Below are positions 24,965-34,079 of a stretch of 45,101 bases of DNA, piece after piece. The notes below the pieces were generated by a model. The model saw only the letters and a program-made list of their open reading frames with translations, did not search any database and had not been told where the DNA came from. The DNA lies in the NCBI RefSeq assembly GCF_020075705.1, contig NZ_JAIQUM010000046.1, positions 1 through 45,101 on the forward strand, read 5' to 3'. Source of the DNA: Metabacillus rhizolycopersici (lineage in GTDB: Bacteria > Bacillota > Bacilli > Bacillales > Bacillaceae). The translations under genes and the position numbers were made by a program. Positions within the stretch are counted from its first letter, which is position 1. Every line of letters starts with the position of its first letter.

Positions 24965-27900
24965 CTATTTTTCAAGTTCAATAAGCAGATCACCTGTTTG
25001 AATCGCACCGCCATTTTTCACATAAATATCTTTTACAACACCAGAAAATGGAGCTTGAACCGTTGTTTCCATCTTCATGGCCTCTGTGATCATGAGATGA
25101 TCTCCTTTTGAAACTTTTTCTCCTTTTTCAACAAGAAGCTTCAGAACCGTTCCTGGCATAGAGGCTCCAATATGGCTCTGGTTACCTGCATCTGCTTTTG
25201 CTCTTGCCTGAACGTTCGTTTTAGCACTTTCATCTTTGATGATCACTTCACGAGATTGACCGTTTAACTCGAAATAAAGGATGCGTGTTCCATCTGCTTG
25301 CGGCTCACCAATGGACACAAGTTTCACGATCAGCGTTTTTCCTTTTTCAATTTCTACTTCGATCTCTTCTCCAAGACGCATTCCATATAAGAACGTAGGA
25401 GTGTCAAGTACAGAGATATCTCCGTATTGTTCCACTGTTTTTTGATAGTCCATAAACACTTTGGGATATAACGCATAGGCAATGACTTCATGGCTCGTCA
25501 CAGGACGATTCAGTGAATGATAGAGCATTTCTTTGATTTCTTGGAAGTCCGCAGGCTCCAATAATTCTCCAGGACGAACCGTAATCGGCTCTTTTCCTTT
25601 TAAAATAATGCGTTGAAGCTCTTTAGGGAACCCTCCATGAGGTTGCCCTAAATATCCTTCAAACAACTCCACAACCGAGTCCGGGAAATCAAGTGTCTCA
25701 CCGCGCTCATAAATATCGTCTTCCGTTAAATTGTTTTGAACCATATAAAGTGCCATATCTCCTACTACTTTTGAAGAGGGCGTTACTTTTACAATATCGC
25801 CAAATAAATGATTCACACGTGAATACATCTTTTTCACTTCTTCCCAACGGTCCCCCAACCCTACTGCTTTTGCTTGCTGCTGAAGATTACTGTACTGACC
25901 GCCCGGCATTTCGTGGACGTATACTTCCGTGTGAGGAGCATTCATCCCACTTTCAAAATCCACGGAATATTTGCGGATATCTTCCCAGTAATGAGAAATC
26001 TGCTCTAACCCTTGAATATCAATTTGCGGTTGGCGGTCATGGCCTTCTAACGCATAGTATAAAGAGTTAGCGCTTGGCTGTGAGGTTAACCCGGCCATTG
26101 AACTTACGGCTACATCTACAATATCAACCCCTGCTTCAATGGCCTTGGCATACATAAATACACCGTTACCGCTTGTATCATGGCTGTGCAAATGAATGGG
26201 AATATCGACGGTTTCCTTTAAAGTAGAAACCAAGTCATAAGCAGCTTGCGGTTTTAACAAACCCGCCATATCCTTAATTCCTAAAATATGTGCACCCGAT
26301 GCTTCCAGCTCTTTTGCCAGCTCTTTATAATAATTTAAATCATATTTTCTTCTAGTCAGATCGGAAATATCTCCTGTATAGCACATCGCTGCTTCCGCGA
26401 TTTTTCCATTTTCGCGCACAGAATCAATCGCCAACGTCATCCCCTTCACCCAGTTTAGGCTATCAAATATACGGAATACGTCAATGCCTGCCTGTGCAGA
26501 CTTTTCTACAAATTCCTTGATGACATTATCTGGATAATTTTTATAACCAACGGCATTGGATGCACGAAGAAGCATTTGGAATAAAACGTTTGGCATTTCT
26601 TGACGAAGTTTCAATAAACGATCCCATGGATCTTCTTTTAAGAACCGGTACGATACATCAAATGTTGCCCCGCCCCACATTTCGGCAGAAAATAAATTCG
26701 GCAATAATCGAGCAGTCGGCTCTCCAATATGCACCAGGTCATTGGTGCGTACGCGAGTCGCCAGCAAGGATTGATGGGCATCCCGGAATGTCGTATCTGT
26801 CAACAGTGCTTCCTTTTGCTCTTTAATCCAATTAACGACTCCTTCTGCACCCCGTTCTTCCAAAATCTGTTTTGTTCCATTTGGAATTGGCTCAGAATAC
26901 TTTACCTTTGGCAATCTCGTTTTTCCGAATACTGGCTTTCTCTTTTTGGCAACGCCCGGGAAACCATTCACCGTGACATTTCCAATATACATCAGCATTT
27001 TTGTCCCACGGTCTTTTCGTTTCGGGAACACAAACAGCTCCGGTGACGAATCGATAAACGATGTATCATATTCGCCTTTTGAGAATTTCTCATGCTTCAC
27101 CACGTTTTCAAGGAACGGAATGTTGGTCTTAATCCCGCGAATACGGAATTCTCTCAAGTTTCGAACCATCTTTGCCGCAGCTTGATCAAACGTTAACGCC
27201 CATGTGGTTACTTTTACAAGAAGTGAATCATAGTATGGCGTAATAACAGCACCTTGGAAGCTGTTTCCTGCATCTAAACGGACACCAAATCCTCCTCCCG
27301 AACGGTAGGCCATAATTTTCCCGGTATCCGGCATAAAGTTATTCAACGGATCTTCCGCTGTTACACGGGATTGAATCGCAAAACCATGTACCATAATATC
27401 TTCCTGCTTTGGAATTCCCACTTCACAGCTATGCAGAGAAGAACCATCTGCAATTAAAATTTGTGATTGAACAATATCCACCCCAGTGATCATTTCTGTA
27501 ATGGTATGTTCAACTTGTACACGTGGGTTAACTTCAATAAAGTAAAATTTACCATTTGTAACTAAAAACTCCACCGTTCCCGCATTTATGTAGGAAACAT
27601 TTTTCATAAGGTGTACAGCCGCTTCGCAAATAGCCTGACGTAAACTTTCCGGGATAGAGACGCTTGGAGCTACCTCCACCACTTTTTGATGACGACGTTG
27701 CACAGAACAATCACGCTCATATAAGTGAATGATATTTCCATCCTGATCACCTAAGATTTGCACCTCGATATGCTTTGGATTTTCCACAAACTTTTCTACA
27801 TATACCTCATCGTTGCCAAATGCTGCTTTCGCTTCGGATTTGGCACGCTCGTATGATTCTTTTAAGCTCGCCTCGCTGCGTACGATTCGCATCCCGCGAC

Positions 27901-28414
27901 CACCCCCGCCAAGAGATGCTTTAATCATTAACGGGTAACCATGCTCCTTTCCAAAGGCTTCAGCTTCCTCAAGACTTTCGATCGGTCCATCGCTTCCGGG
28001 AATAACCGGGATATTGGCTTGAATAGCCTGGTAGCGTGCTTTTACTTTGTCCCCAAACATGTCGAGGTGTTCTGATTTAGGCCCAATAAAAATAATGCCT
28101 TCCTCTTCACAACGTGTTGCAAAATGGATATTTTCTGACAAAAACCCATAGCCCGGATGAATGGCATCCACATTGTGCGCCTTCGCAATTTCGATAATGC
28201 CTTCAATGTCTAAATAGGCATCGATTGGTTTTTTTCCTTCCCCAACTAAGTAAGCTTCATCTGCTTTATAGCGATGGTATGAACCAGTATCCTCTTTTGA
28301 GTAAATAGCTACTGTCCGAATGTTTAATTCGTCACACGCTCGGAAAACGCGAATAGCGATTTCACCACGATTAGCAACTAAAACTTTATTAATTTTCTTA
28401 GTTATACTATTCAT
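24965..28414 (-). CDS. pyc: Pyruvate carboxylase
   Basis: A biotin enzyme that carboxylates pyruvate to oxaloacetate with ATP and bicarbonate. Order: biotin carboxylase (about 6-455, with GGGGRGMR and RDCSVQRRHQK), carboxyltransferase (about 535-1000, TTFRDAHQSLLATRVR and MWGGATFDVSYRFL), and biotin carrier (about 1080-1149) with K1114 in EAMKMET. I choose the ATG at 28414 (GAGGAG 8 bases upstream) over an in-frame start 48 bases earlier, giving 1149 residues, the usual Bacillus length. Housekeeping pyc normally lies elsewhere (near ftsW/ctaA in B. subtilis). Here it carries the shared operator, so it may be a pathway-specific copy replenishing oxaloacetate. Confidence 0.95.
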   Translation of the reverse strand: MNSITKKINKVLVANRGEIAIRVFRACDELNIRTVAIYSKEDTGSYHRYKADEAYLVGEGKKPIDAYLDIEGIIEIAKAHNVDAIHPGYGFLSENIHFATRCEEEGIIFIGPKSEHLDMFGDKVKARYQAIQANIPVIPGSDGPIESLEEAEAFGKEHGYPLMIKASLGGGGRGMRIVRSEASLKESYERAKSEAKAAFGNDEVYVEKFVENPKHIEVQILGDQDGNIIHLYERDCSVQRRHQKVVEVAPSVSIPESLRQAICEAAVHLMKNVSYINAGTVEFLVTNGKFYFIEVNPRVQVEHTITEMITGVDIVQSQILIADGSSLHSCEVGIPKQEDIMVHGFAIQSRVTAEDPLNNFMPDTGKIMAYRSGGGFGVRLDAGNSFQGAVITPYYDSLLVKVTTWALTFDQAAAKMVRNLREFRIRGIKTNIPFLENVVKHEKFSKGEYDTSFIDSSPELFVFPKRKDRGTKMLMYIGNVTVNGFPGVAKKRKPVFGKTRLPKVKYSEPIPNGTKQILEERGAEGVVNWIKEQKEALLTDTTFRDAHQSLLATRVRTNDLVHIGEPTARLLPNLFSAEMWGGATFDVSYRFLKEDPWDRLLKLRQEMPNVLFQMLLRASNAVGYKNYPDNVIKEFVEKSAQAGIDVFRIFDSLNWVKGMTLAIDSVRENGKIAEAAMCYTGDISDLTRRKYDLNYYKELAKELEASGAHILGIKDMAGLLKPQAAYDLVSTLKETVDIPIHLHSHDTSGNGVFMYAKAIEAGVDIVDVAVSSMAGLTSQPSANSLYYALEGHDRQPQIDIQGLEQISHYWEDIRKYSVDFESGMNAPHTEVYVHEMPGGQYSNLQQQAKAVGLGDRWEEVKKMYSRVNHLFGDIVKVTPSSKVVGDMALYMVQNNLTEDDIYERGETLDFPDSVVELFEGYLGQPHGGFPKELQRIILKGKEPITVRPGELLEPADFQEIKEMLYHSLNRPVTSHEVIAYALYPKVFMDYQKTVEQYGDISVLDTPTFLYGMRLGEEIEVEIEKGKTLIVKLVSIGEPQADGTRILYFELNGQSREVIIKDESAKTNVQARAKADAGNQSHIGASMPGTVLKLLVEKGEKVSKGDHLMITEAMKMETTVQAPFSGVVKDIYVKNGGAIQTGDLLIELEK

Positions 28415-28743
28415 AGCATTTTCTCCTCTCATGGAAATAAGCTTTACTTTTCTATTAAACAAATGATTGATAATTAGTTAATATTTTAATATTTGTTCTA
28501 TATATTTACATTTGTTAAAATAATATATTTTCATAATTTTCAGTTAATTAACCCTGAAAGTTTTGATAAATAATTGCTAAATAGATTCTGGTAAAGAAAC
28601 CTATCAAATTTGGATATGTTGAGACTAGTAATCTAAAAAGGATGGAGAGCCGGTGTGAGGATCTAAAGTTTATGACTTCGAAAAATTATTTTCTCTTAAT
28701 ATAAAAGGGATGAATCCAAAGAACACGTAAAGTGATCCTTGAT
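28415..28743. other. pyc promoter region
   Basis: No ORF. It holds the -10 box and tandem operator before pyc (28484-28525) and the terminator of the second SorC gene (28704-28753). About 150 bases between them show nothing clear. Confidence 0.6.
28484..28525 (-). promoter_or_regulatory. pyc -10 box with tandem operator
   Basis: Minus strand: TATTAT (28525-28520), TTTA, ACAAATG (28515-28509), and 19 bp on ACAAATA (28496-28490) within GAACAAATATTAA. The first site, TTTTAACAAATGTAAA, nearly equals the first permease site. The -35 is weak (TTAACT, 16-bp spacer). Confidence 0.7.
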
Positions 28744-28753
28744 TCAACCCTTT
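28704..28753 (-). terminator. Terminator overlapping the end of the second SorC gene
   Basis: AAAGGG and TGAATC (28704-28716) pair with GATTCA and CCCTTT (28741-28753), one mismatch, loop of 24 bases. The TGA stop is inside the stem, and a short T-rich tail follows on the minus strand. Confidence 0.65.
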
Positions 28754-29700
28754 ATCTCTTCATTTAAAAGCATAGAGGCAGTTTGCTCATCTATTATTAA
28801 CACATTTACGTAATTGCCCCTTAATGCACCCATTATACTCTTAAGCTTATGGGTACCATCTGCTACAGCAATAACTTTTTTGATTTGTTTCAGTTGATCT
28901 AATGATAAGCCAATAACCTTATCGTTTAGCGGATGCCTAATCGGTTTTCCTGATTCATTAAAAAAGCGGAAACCAATATCACCTACAGCTCCCATTGTGC
29001 AAAGGTCATCCAAGTCCCGATCTTGTAAGTATCCGATTTCCTTCAGCGTCGATTCTTTAAATGGATTTCCGATTCCTATGACTGCCATATCTACATTCTT
29101 TCCTTCTTCAAGTACAGTTTTGATGTCTTGCATCTCCATTAAACGTTCTTTTAATTCTTTCGTCTCTACAATTGCAGGAGCATACAAATAAGAACATCTA
29201 CTATTCATTTTTTTCGCCAATTCATACGCTATTTGGTTCGCATGGACTTCTCCAAATCGCCTTCCCATTCCTCCTTCAAGGGGGATAATCTTTATGTCTT
29301 TTCTTCGTTCAAATTGATACTCTTTCACTAATTCAGCTACTGTCGTTCCCCATGAAATACCTAGGTGGTTGACATTTTTTAAATTTTTAGAGATATAATG
29401 CGCCCCAGCCTGTACGATTTTCCGCTTAACCATTTCCGGTGAAAGCCCGATAGTCGGAGCTACTACAACGTCCTCCAGGCCATATTTCTTCTCTAGTTGT
29501 TGTTCCAATTCGACTGTATGGACACTTTCATCCTTAATGAACACTTCGACAATGCCGGTTTCTTTTGCCATGTTTAACAGTTTTGAAATGATAGGCCTCG
29601 ACGCCCCGATTTTTTTTGAAATTTGCGCTTGCGTCCAGCCGTCAATATAATATAAATTGGCGACCTTAACCACTTGTCGTCTTTCTTCCCACTTTAACAT
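28744..29700 (-). CDS. SorC/DeoR-family sugar-responsive transcriptional regulator, copy 2
   Basis: Paralogue of the regulator at 23065-24015. HTH: GWTQAQISKKIGASRPIISKLLNMAKETGIVEVFI, followed by a sugar-binding domain with LGISWGTTVAEL, IIPLEGGMG and MAVIGIGNPF. I start at the ATG at 29700 (MLKWEERR, aligned with MLSWEERR of copy 1); a longer frame reaches back to 29814 without homology. Length is 318. It lies between pyc and the acyloin dehydrogenase operon, both of which carry the ACAAATG tandem operator. That makes it the best candidate for the protein that binds there. The inducer is probably a phosphorylated pathway intermediate. Confidence 0.88.
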   Translation of the reverse strand: MLKWEERRQVVKVANLYYIDGWTQAQISKKIGASRPIISKLLNMAKETGIVEVFIKDESVHTVELEQQLEKKYGLEDVVVAPTIGLSPEMVKRKIVQAGAHYISKNLKNVNHLGISWGTTVAELVKEYQFERRKDIKIIPLEGGMGRRFGEVHANQIAYELAKKMNSRCSYLYAPAIVETKELKERLMEMQDIKTVLEEGKNVDMAVIGIGNPFKESTLKEIGYLQDRDLDDLCTMGAVGDIGFRFFNESGKPIRHPLNDKVIGLSLDQLKQIKKVIAVADGTHKLKSIMGALRGNYVNVLIIDEQTASMLLNEEIKG

Positions 29701-29855
29701 CATTCCACCCCCCTCACCGCAATTTTCCTTCTTTAGCATAGACATTAAATTCTTATCCTGTTTACACCGTTCAGTTCTTACATCTTGAATAAATTCACAA
29801 AGTTCGTCGTACAAATCACTGACAATAACCCATAACGTCGCGTTTATACATAACC

Positions 29856-29888
29856 ATCTGACATAGATTACAAGCTTCTATGTCAGAT
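29856..29888 (-). terminator. Hairpin downstream of the HPr gene
   Basis: ATCTGACATAG (29856-29866) and CTATGTCAGAT (29878-29888) are perfect 11-bp arms. There is no T-run on the minus strand, so read-through into the SorC gene is possible. Confidence 0.5.
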
Positions 29889-29901
29889 AGATTCTAAAGA
29901 T

Positions 29902-30168
29902 TTAATGTTCACCGAATTTTGAGTTAATCAATTCAGCGATAGCAGATAGGGCACTTTGTTCATCCTCGCCATCGGCAATGATTGTAAGTTCATCACCTTT
30001 TGCTGCAGCCAGTCCCAATAAACCTAAAATACTTTTCGCATTCGCTTTCTTTTCGCCCTTTACCACCATAATTTCAGATTCATACTCATTTGCTTTTTTT
30101 ACAAATTCTGATGCAGGTCTTGCATGAATTCCAGTTTCATTTTGAACTATAAGTTGCTCTTGGACCAT
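29902..30168 (-). CDS. HPr-family phosphocarrier protein
   Basis: 88 residues. Both key positions are present: H15 (ETGIHARPASEF), phosphorylated by enzyme I, and S46 (ANAKSILGLLGL), the HprK kinase site used in catabolite repression. The sequence diverges from canonical ptsH around Ser46 (usually LKSIMGVMSL) and in its C-terminal half, so it looks like a paralogue and not the housekeeping HPr. GGAG and GAGGAG precede the ATG. It lies between the E3 terminator and the SorC gene, without ptsI next to it; an enzyme I is encoded 14.6 kb away, after the glucitol-type PTS genes. Confidence 0.88.
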   Translation of the reverse strand: MVQEQLIVQNETGIHARPASEFVKKANEYESEIMVVKGEKKANAKSILGLLGLAAAKGDELTIIADGEDEQSALSAIAELINSKFGEH

Positions 30169-30238
30169 TTCTTTTTCTCCTCTCTCCTTAAATGTAATAT
30201 TGTAACGAAAAGCATTTATTTTGATCTCACATCAGCAA

Positions 30239-30281
30239 GAAAGCTCCCACTCCAAGCAGAAGCTGAGTAATGGGAGCTTTC
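30239..30281 (-). terminator. Terminator of the E1-E2-E3 operon
   Basis: GAAAGCTCCCA (30239-30249) pairs with TGGGAGCTTTC (30271-30281), 11-bp perfect arms, 20 bases after the E3 stop. Confidence 0.75.
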
Positions 30282-30301
30282 AATGCTAGAAAACAACGTA
30301 G

Positions 30302-31699
30302 CTATACGAGAGACTCTTGCTTTCTCATTTTATGGACAATATTTAAAGCAGCCTCATAAAACGATTCAGAAACAGTCGGATGAGGATGAATCATTTTTGA
30401 TACTTCTTCTACAGTTCCTTCTAAGTACATGAAAGCAGAAGCTTCAGAAATCATTTCCGTTACATGTGGACCAACCATTGTGACCCCTATAATTTCTCCG
30501 TACTTTTCTTCATACACAACTTTCACAAATCCGCTTGTCTCTCCTACTGCAAGCGCTTTACCGTTTCCTGTATGATCAAACCGTTCTGTACGTACAGATA
30601 GACCCTTCTTTTTTGCCTCTTCTTCTGTTATCCCTACACTGGCAATTTCAGGTAAGGTGTAAATACAGCGCGGCACTACGTGATATTCCATTTTATCTTC
30701 TAAACCAGCTGCATTAGTTGCTGCTACAATGCCCTCAGCACTGGCAACGTGAGCTAGTTGGTAACCGCCAACTACATCACCTACAGCATAAATATTAGGA
30801 AGATTGGTTTCCATTTTATCGTTCACCTTGATAAATGGTCCTTCTTTTTCAATGGCCACCTGTTGAACACCTGAAAGATTTGGTTTTCGCCCTACACTTA
30901 CGATTAGCGTATCTGCTTCAATTGTAAGTTCGTTCCCTTTCCCATCTGCACATTTCACGGCTTTTTGCGTTCCGTTTCGCTGAACTTCGGTTACTTTCGT
31001 ACTTGTATGAAAACGAATTCCCTTTTTCTTTAAAACCTTTGTCAGCACTTTTGAAGCATCGGCATCTTCACTTGGAACGATTCGGTCTGCAGCTTCAATT
31101 ACAGTTACTTCTGACTTTAAACTAGCAAAGATGCAGGCAAATTCTACCCCAATGACGCCACCCCCAATAATGACCACTGATTTAGGGATATCAGCAATGT
31201 CAAAAATGGTGTCACTTGTTTCAAAGTCTACAGAATCTAACCCTTTAATTGGTGGCACAACAGGAGATGAACCTGTTGCTATGATGATGCGCTCTGCTTG
31301 AATTCGTTCTTCTTTGTCATTCGTTAGTACTTTGATGATTTGTCCTTCTTCAATCATACCTAAACCTTCATATACATCAATTTTCCCTTGTTTTAATAAA
31401 AAGGCAATCCCACCACGCAAACGTTGAATGACATCATCTTTGCGTTTTTTCATTTTCTCGAGGGAAAAGGACATGTCTCCTGTCTCAATTCCCCACCCTT
31501 TTGCTTCTTCGATGGCTTCAATTACTTCCGCATGTTTTAATAGAGTTTTAGAAGGAATACAACCTCTATTTAAACAAGTACCACCTAAAAGATCTGCTTC
31601 AATTACGGCTACCTTTTTCCCAAGCTCTGCAGCATGGAGCGCTGCTACATACCCACCGGGACCTCCGCCTATTACAACGATTTCATATGATTTTGTCAT
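30302..31699 (-). CDS. Dihydrolipoamide dehydrogenase (E3)
   Basis: This FAD enzyme reoxidises the lipoyl arms of the complex and passes electrons to NAD. FAD motif GGGPGGYVAALHAAELG; redox disulphide GGTCLNRGCIPSKTLLKHA; NAD motif IIGGGVIGVEFACIFASL; C-terminal active-site pair HPHPTVSE. I start at the ATG at 31699 (AGAGG 8 bases upstream), giving 465 residues, not at the GTG three codons earlier. Last gene of the four-gene operon, 12 bases after E2. Confidence 0.92.
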   Translation of the reverse strand: MTKSYEIVVIGGGPGGYVAALHAAELGKKVAVIEADLLGGTCLNRGCIPSKTLLKHAEVIEAIEEAKGWGIETGDMSFSLEKMKKRKDDVIQRLRGGIAFLLKQGKIDVYEGLGMIEEGQIIKVLTNDKEERIQAERIIIATGSSPVVPPIKGLDSVDFETSDTIFDIADIPKSVVIIGGGVIGVEFACIFASLKSEVTVIEAADRIVPSEDADASKVLTKVLKKKGIRFHTSTKVTEVQRNGTQKAVKCADGKGNELTIEADTLIVSVGRKPNLSGVQQVAIEKEGPFIKVNDKMETNLPNIYAVGDVVGGYQLAHVASAEGIVAATNAAGLEDKMEYHVVPRCIYTLPEIASVGITEEEAKKKGLSVRTERFDHTGNGKALAVGETSGFVKVVYEEKYGEIIGVTMVGPHVTEMISEASAFMYLEGTVEEVSKMIHPHPTVSESFYEAALNIVHKMRKQESLV

Positions 31700-31711
31700 G
31701 TCTCTCACCTC

Positions 31712-33049
31712 TTATACTAGCAATTCGAATGGATTTTCAAGAACTCGTTTCAATTCAGTTAAAAATTCTGCTGCCGGCGCCCCGTCAATGACACGGTGAT
31801 CAAAGGACAAACTAACTGTCATCATCGGTCGGATCTCTATAGAAGCGTTGAGCACAACAGGCTTATCTTGCATTCTACCTACACCTAATATTGCCGTTTC
31901 AGGCTGATTAATAATTGGAGTAAAGCCATCAATTGCATACATGCCAAGGTTGCTGATTGTAAACGTGGAGCCTTTTAATTGGTCAGGCAATAATTTTTGC
32001 TCCCTTGCACGTTTACTTATGTCTTTAGCATCTATTGTTAAATCTGCTAATCCTTTTTGGTTCACTTCTCTAATAACCGGTACCATTAATCCATCCGGTA
32101 CCGCAACCGCTAAACCGATATGAACGTCATCGTTATAGATAATTTCATCATTTATCAAGGATGCATTGATAGCTGGAAAACGTGACAATACAGCTCCAAC
32201 TGCTTTAATAATGACTTCTGTATAAGATAAGCGGAAGCCGGTTTGTTTTTCAACAATTGGTAAGAGTTGTGCACGCAACTCTTTTACTTTCGTCATATCA
32301 ATCTCACTGGTTAACGTGACATGCGGTGCTGTAAAGGCACTCTGAGACATACGATCAGAAATTACTTTCCGCATACCTGCAATTTTTCTCCGTTTTTCAG
32401 GAGGAGTCGATGGTTTCTTCGTTTTTTCAGGAATAGCTGCCGTTACATCTTGTTTAACAATTTTGCCGTTTAGACCGCTACCATTAAGGGCAGACACATC
32501 AACTTTTTCATGTTCAGCAATTTTCCTCGCAAGTGGTGTAACCATTGATTTTACTTGTCCTGTACTTACGTGTTCCGTAACATCCTTTAGATGGACTCTT
32601 CCATTTGGTCCACTACCTGCTACAACTGCTAATTCAACTTGATGCACTTTTGCTGATTTTCTTGCTGCAGGTGTGGCACGTGGTTTTTCACCAGACTCCA
32701 CCTGTACCGCTACATTAAGGCTTTCTTCATTATTTTCTACCACTTGTTCTTCCGAAACCGAATCACTTGATTCTCCCGATTCACCTGGCGGATCAGCAGG
32801 TACTGTCTCACCTTCCGCTCCAATAAAACCAATAACATGATTAACAGGCACCTGATCATCTACATCAAAATACCTCTTCAATAAAACTCCTTCTTCATAC
32901 GCTTCAACTTCAATGTTAATTTTATCTGTCAATATTTCGAGCAATGGTTCTCCGATTTCAACTGTGTCTCCTTCTTCCTTAAACCACTGAAGGAGGGTAC
33001 CGGTCTCCATTGTACTACTTAGTTTCGGCATAAAAATCTCTTTTGCCAT
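31712..33049 (-). CDS. 2-oxo acid/acetoin dehydrogenase E2 (dihydrolipoamide acetyltransferase) with two subunit-binding domains
   Basis: The core enzyme that carries acyl groups on lipoate to CoA. One lipoyl domain (1-80, lipoyl-K43 in ILTDKINIEVEA) and an acidic, Ser/Glu-rich linker (about 82-120) are followed by two peripheral-subunit-binding motifs: ATPAARKSAK...GSGPNGRVHLKDV (about 125-157) and VTPLARKIAE...GSGLNGKIVKQDV (about 170-202). The acyltransferase domain (about 220-445) ends with DHRVIDGAPAAEF. Most E2 proteins have one binding domain. The ATG at 33049 has GGGAGGGAG upstream (445 residues); 13 bases separate it from E1 beta. Confidence 0.9.
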   Translation of the reverse strand: MAKEIFMPKLSSTMETGTLLQWFKEEGDTVEIGEPLLEILTDKINIEVEAYEEGVLLKRYFDVDDQVPVNHVIGFIGAEGETVPADPPGESGESSDSVSEEQVVENNEESLNVAVQVESGEKPRATPAARKSAKVHQVELAVVAGSGPNGRVHLKDVTEHVSTGQVKSMVTPLARKIAEHEKVDVSALNGSGLNGKIVKQDVTAAIPEKTKKPSTPPEKRRKIAGMRKVISDRMSQSAFTAPHVTLTSEIDMTKVKELRAQLLPIVEKQTGFRLSYTEVIIKAVGAVLSRFPAINASLINDEIIYNDDVHIGLAVAVPDGLMVPVIREVNQKGLADLTIDAKDISKRAREQKLLPDQLKGSTFTISNLGMYAIDGFTPIINQPETAILGVGRMQDKPVVLNASIEIRPMMTVSLSFDHRVIDGAPAAEFLTELKRVLENPFELLV

Positions 33050-33062
33050 AATTCTCCCTCCC

Positions 33063-34061
33063 TTATTTAAAACGAACAGTTTCCTTAACAGCTTCAATAA
33101 TATCCGGCACTTGAGGAATAACAGCCTTCTCTAATGTTGGATTATATGGAACTGGAACAGCTAACCCGCCTAGTCTTTTGATTGGCGCATCCAAATAATC
33201 AAACGCTTCACTCTCAGCAATCATACTAGCAATTTCCCCACCGAAGCCTCCGCGTTTAACAGCTTCGTGAACGACAATAAGACGACCTGTTTTTTTCACA
33301 GATTCTACAATTGTTTCTTCATCTAATGGTACAAGGGTACGAGGGTCTACGATTTCTACATCAATCCCCTCCTTTTCAAGCTCTACTGCCGCTTCTAGTG
33401 CTTTATGTACCATAATCGCAGTAGCAACAATCGTTACATCTTTTCCTTTACGCTTTACGTCTGCTTTTCCTAATGGAATGGAGTATTGCTCTTCTGGTAC
33501 ATCGCATTGTGTGCGATATAACAGTTTATGTTCATAAAAAATGACTGGATTGTCATCATCCATAGCTGCCTTTAGTAGCCCTTTTGCATCATAGGCTGTA
33601 GATGGCTGGATTACCTTTAGACCTGGAATATGAGCCATCCATGCTTCCAAACTTTGGGAGTGCTGTGCAGCTGCACCAGTACCGGAGCCCGCTGGTGTTC
33701 TTACAACCATTGGGACTTTTCCTTTTCCACCAAACATATATCGCGTTTTAGCTGCCTGGTTCACTATTTGATCCATGGCAATTGTAATAAAATCGGAAAA
33801 CTGTAATTCTAAAATAGGTCTCATACCAGTAAGAGCAGCCCCTACTGCTCCCCCTGCAATTGCAGCTTCAGAAATAGGTGTATTACGAATGCGCTCAGGA
33901 CCAAATTCTTCAATCATTCCACGCGTAACCCCAAATGCGCCTCCATATACCCCGATATCTTCTCCTAAAATGAATACATCATCATTCTGGCGCATTTCTT
34001 GACTCATAGCTTCTCTTACTGCTTCTAAATACGTTATCTCTCTTGTTTTCATCTCAGTCAT
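33063..34061 (-). CDS. Thiamine-diphosphate-dependent E1 beta subunit, acetoin/2-oxo acid dehydrogenase
   Basis: Forms the E1 heterotetramer with the alpha subunit. Family blocks: [81 protein letters not shown] and [14 protein letters not shown]. Length is 332. GGAGGAGG lies 6 bases before the ATG and 18 bases separate it from E1 alpha. Resembles AcoB and PdhB; the exact substrate is not fixed by sequence alone. Confidence 0.9.
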   Translation of the reverse strand: MTEMKTREITYLEAVREAMSQEMRQNDDVFILGEDIGVYGGAFGVTRGMIEEFGPERIRNTPISEAAIAGGAVGAALTGMRPILELQFSDFITIAMDQIVNQAAKTRYMFGGKGKVPMVVRTPAGSGTGAAAQHSQSLEAWMAHIPGLKVIQPSTAYDAKGLLKAAMDDDNPVIFYEHKLLYRTQCDVPEEQYSIPLGKADVKRKGKDVTIVATAIMVHKALEAAVELEKEGIDVEIVDPRTLVPLDEETIVESVKKTGRLIVVHEAVKRGGFGGEIASMIAESEAFDYLDAPIKRLGGLAVPVPYNPTLEKAVIPQVPDIIEAVKETVRFK

Positions 34062-34079
34062 TTTAATCCTCCTCCTAAG

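Noticed and set aside
30181..30215. GTTACAATATTACATTT before the HPr gene as a regulon operator
   Set aside because: Lacks the ACAAATG core and the 19-bp partner; only a loose resemblance.
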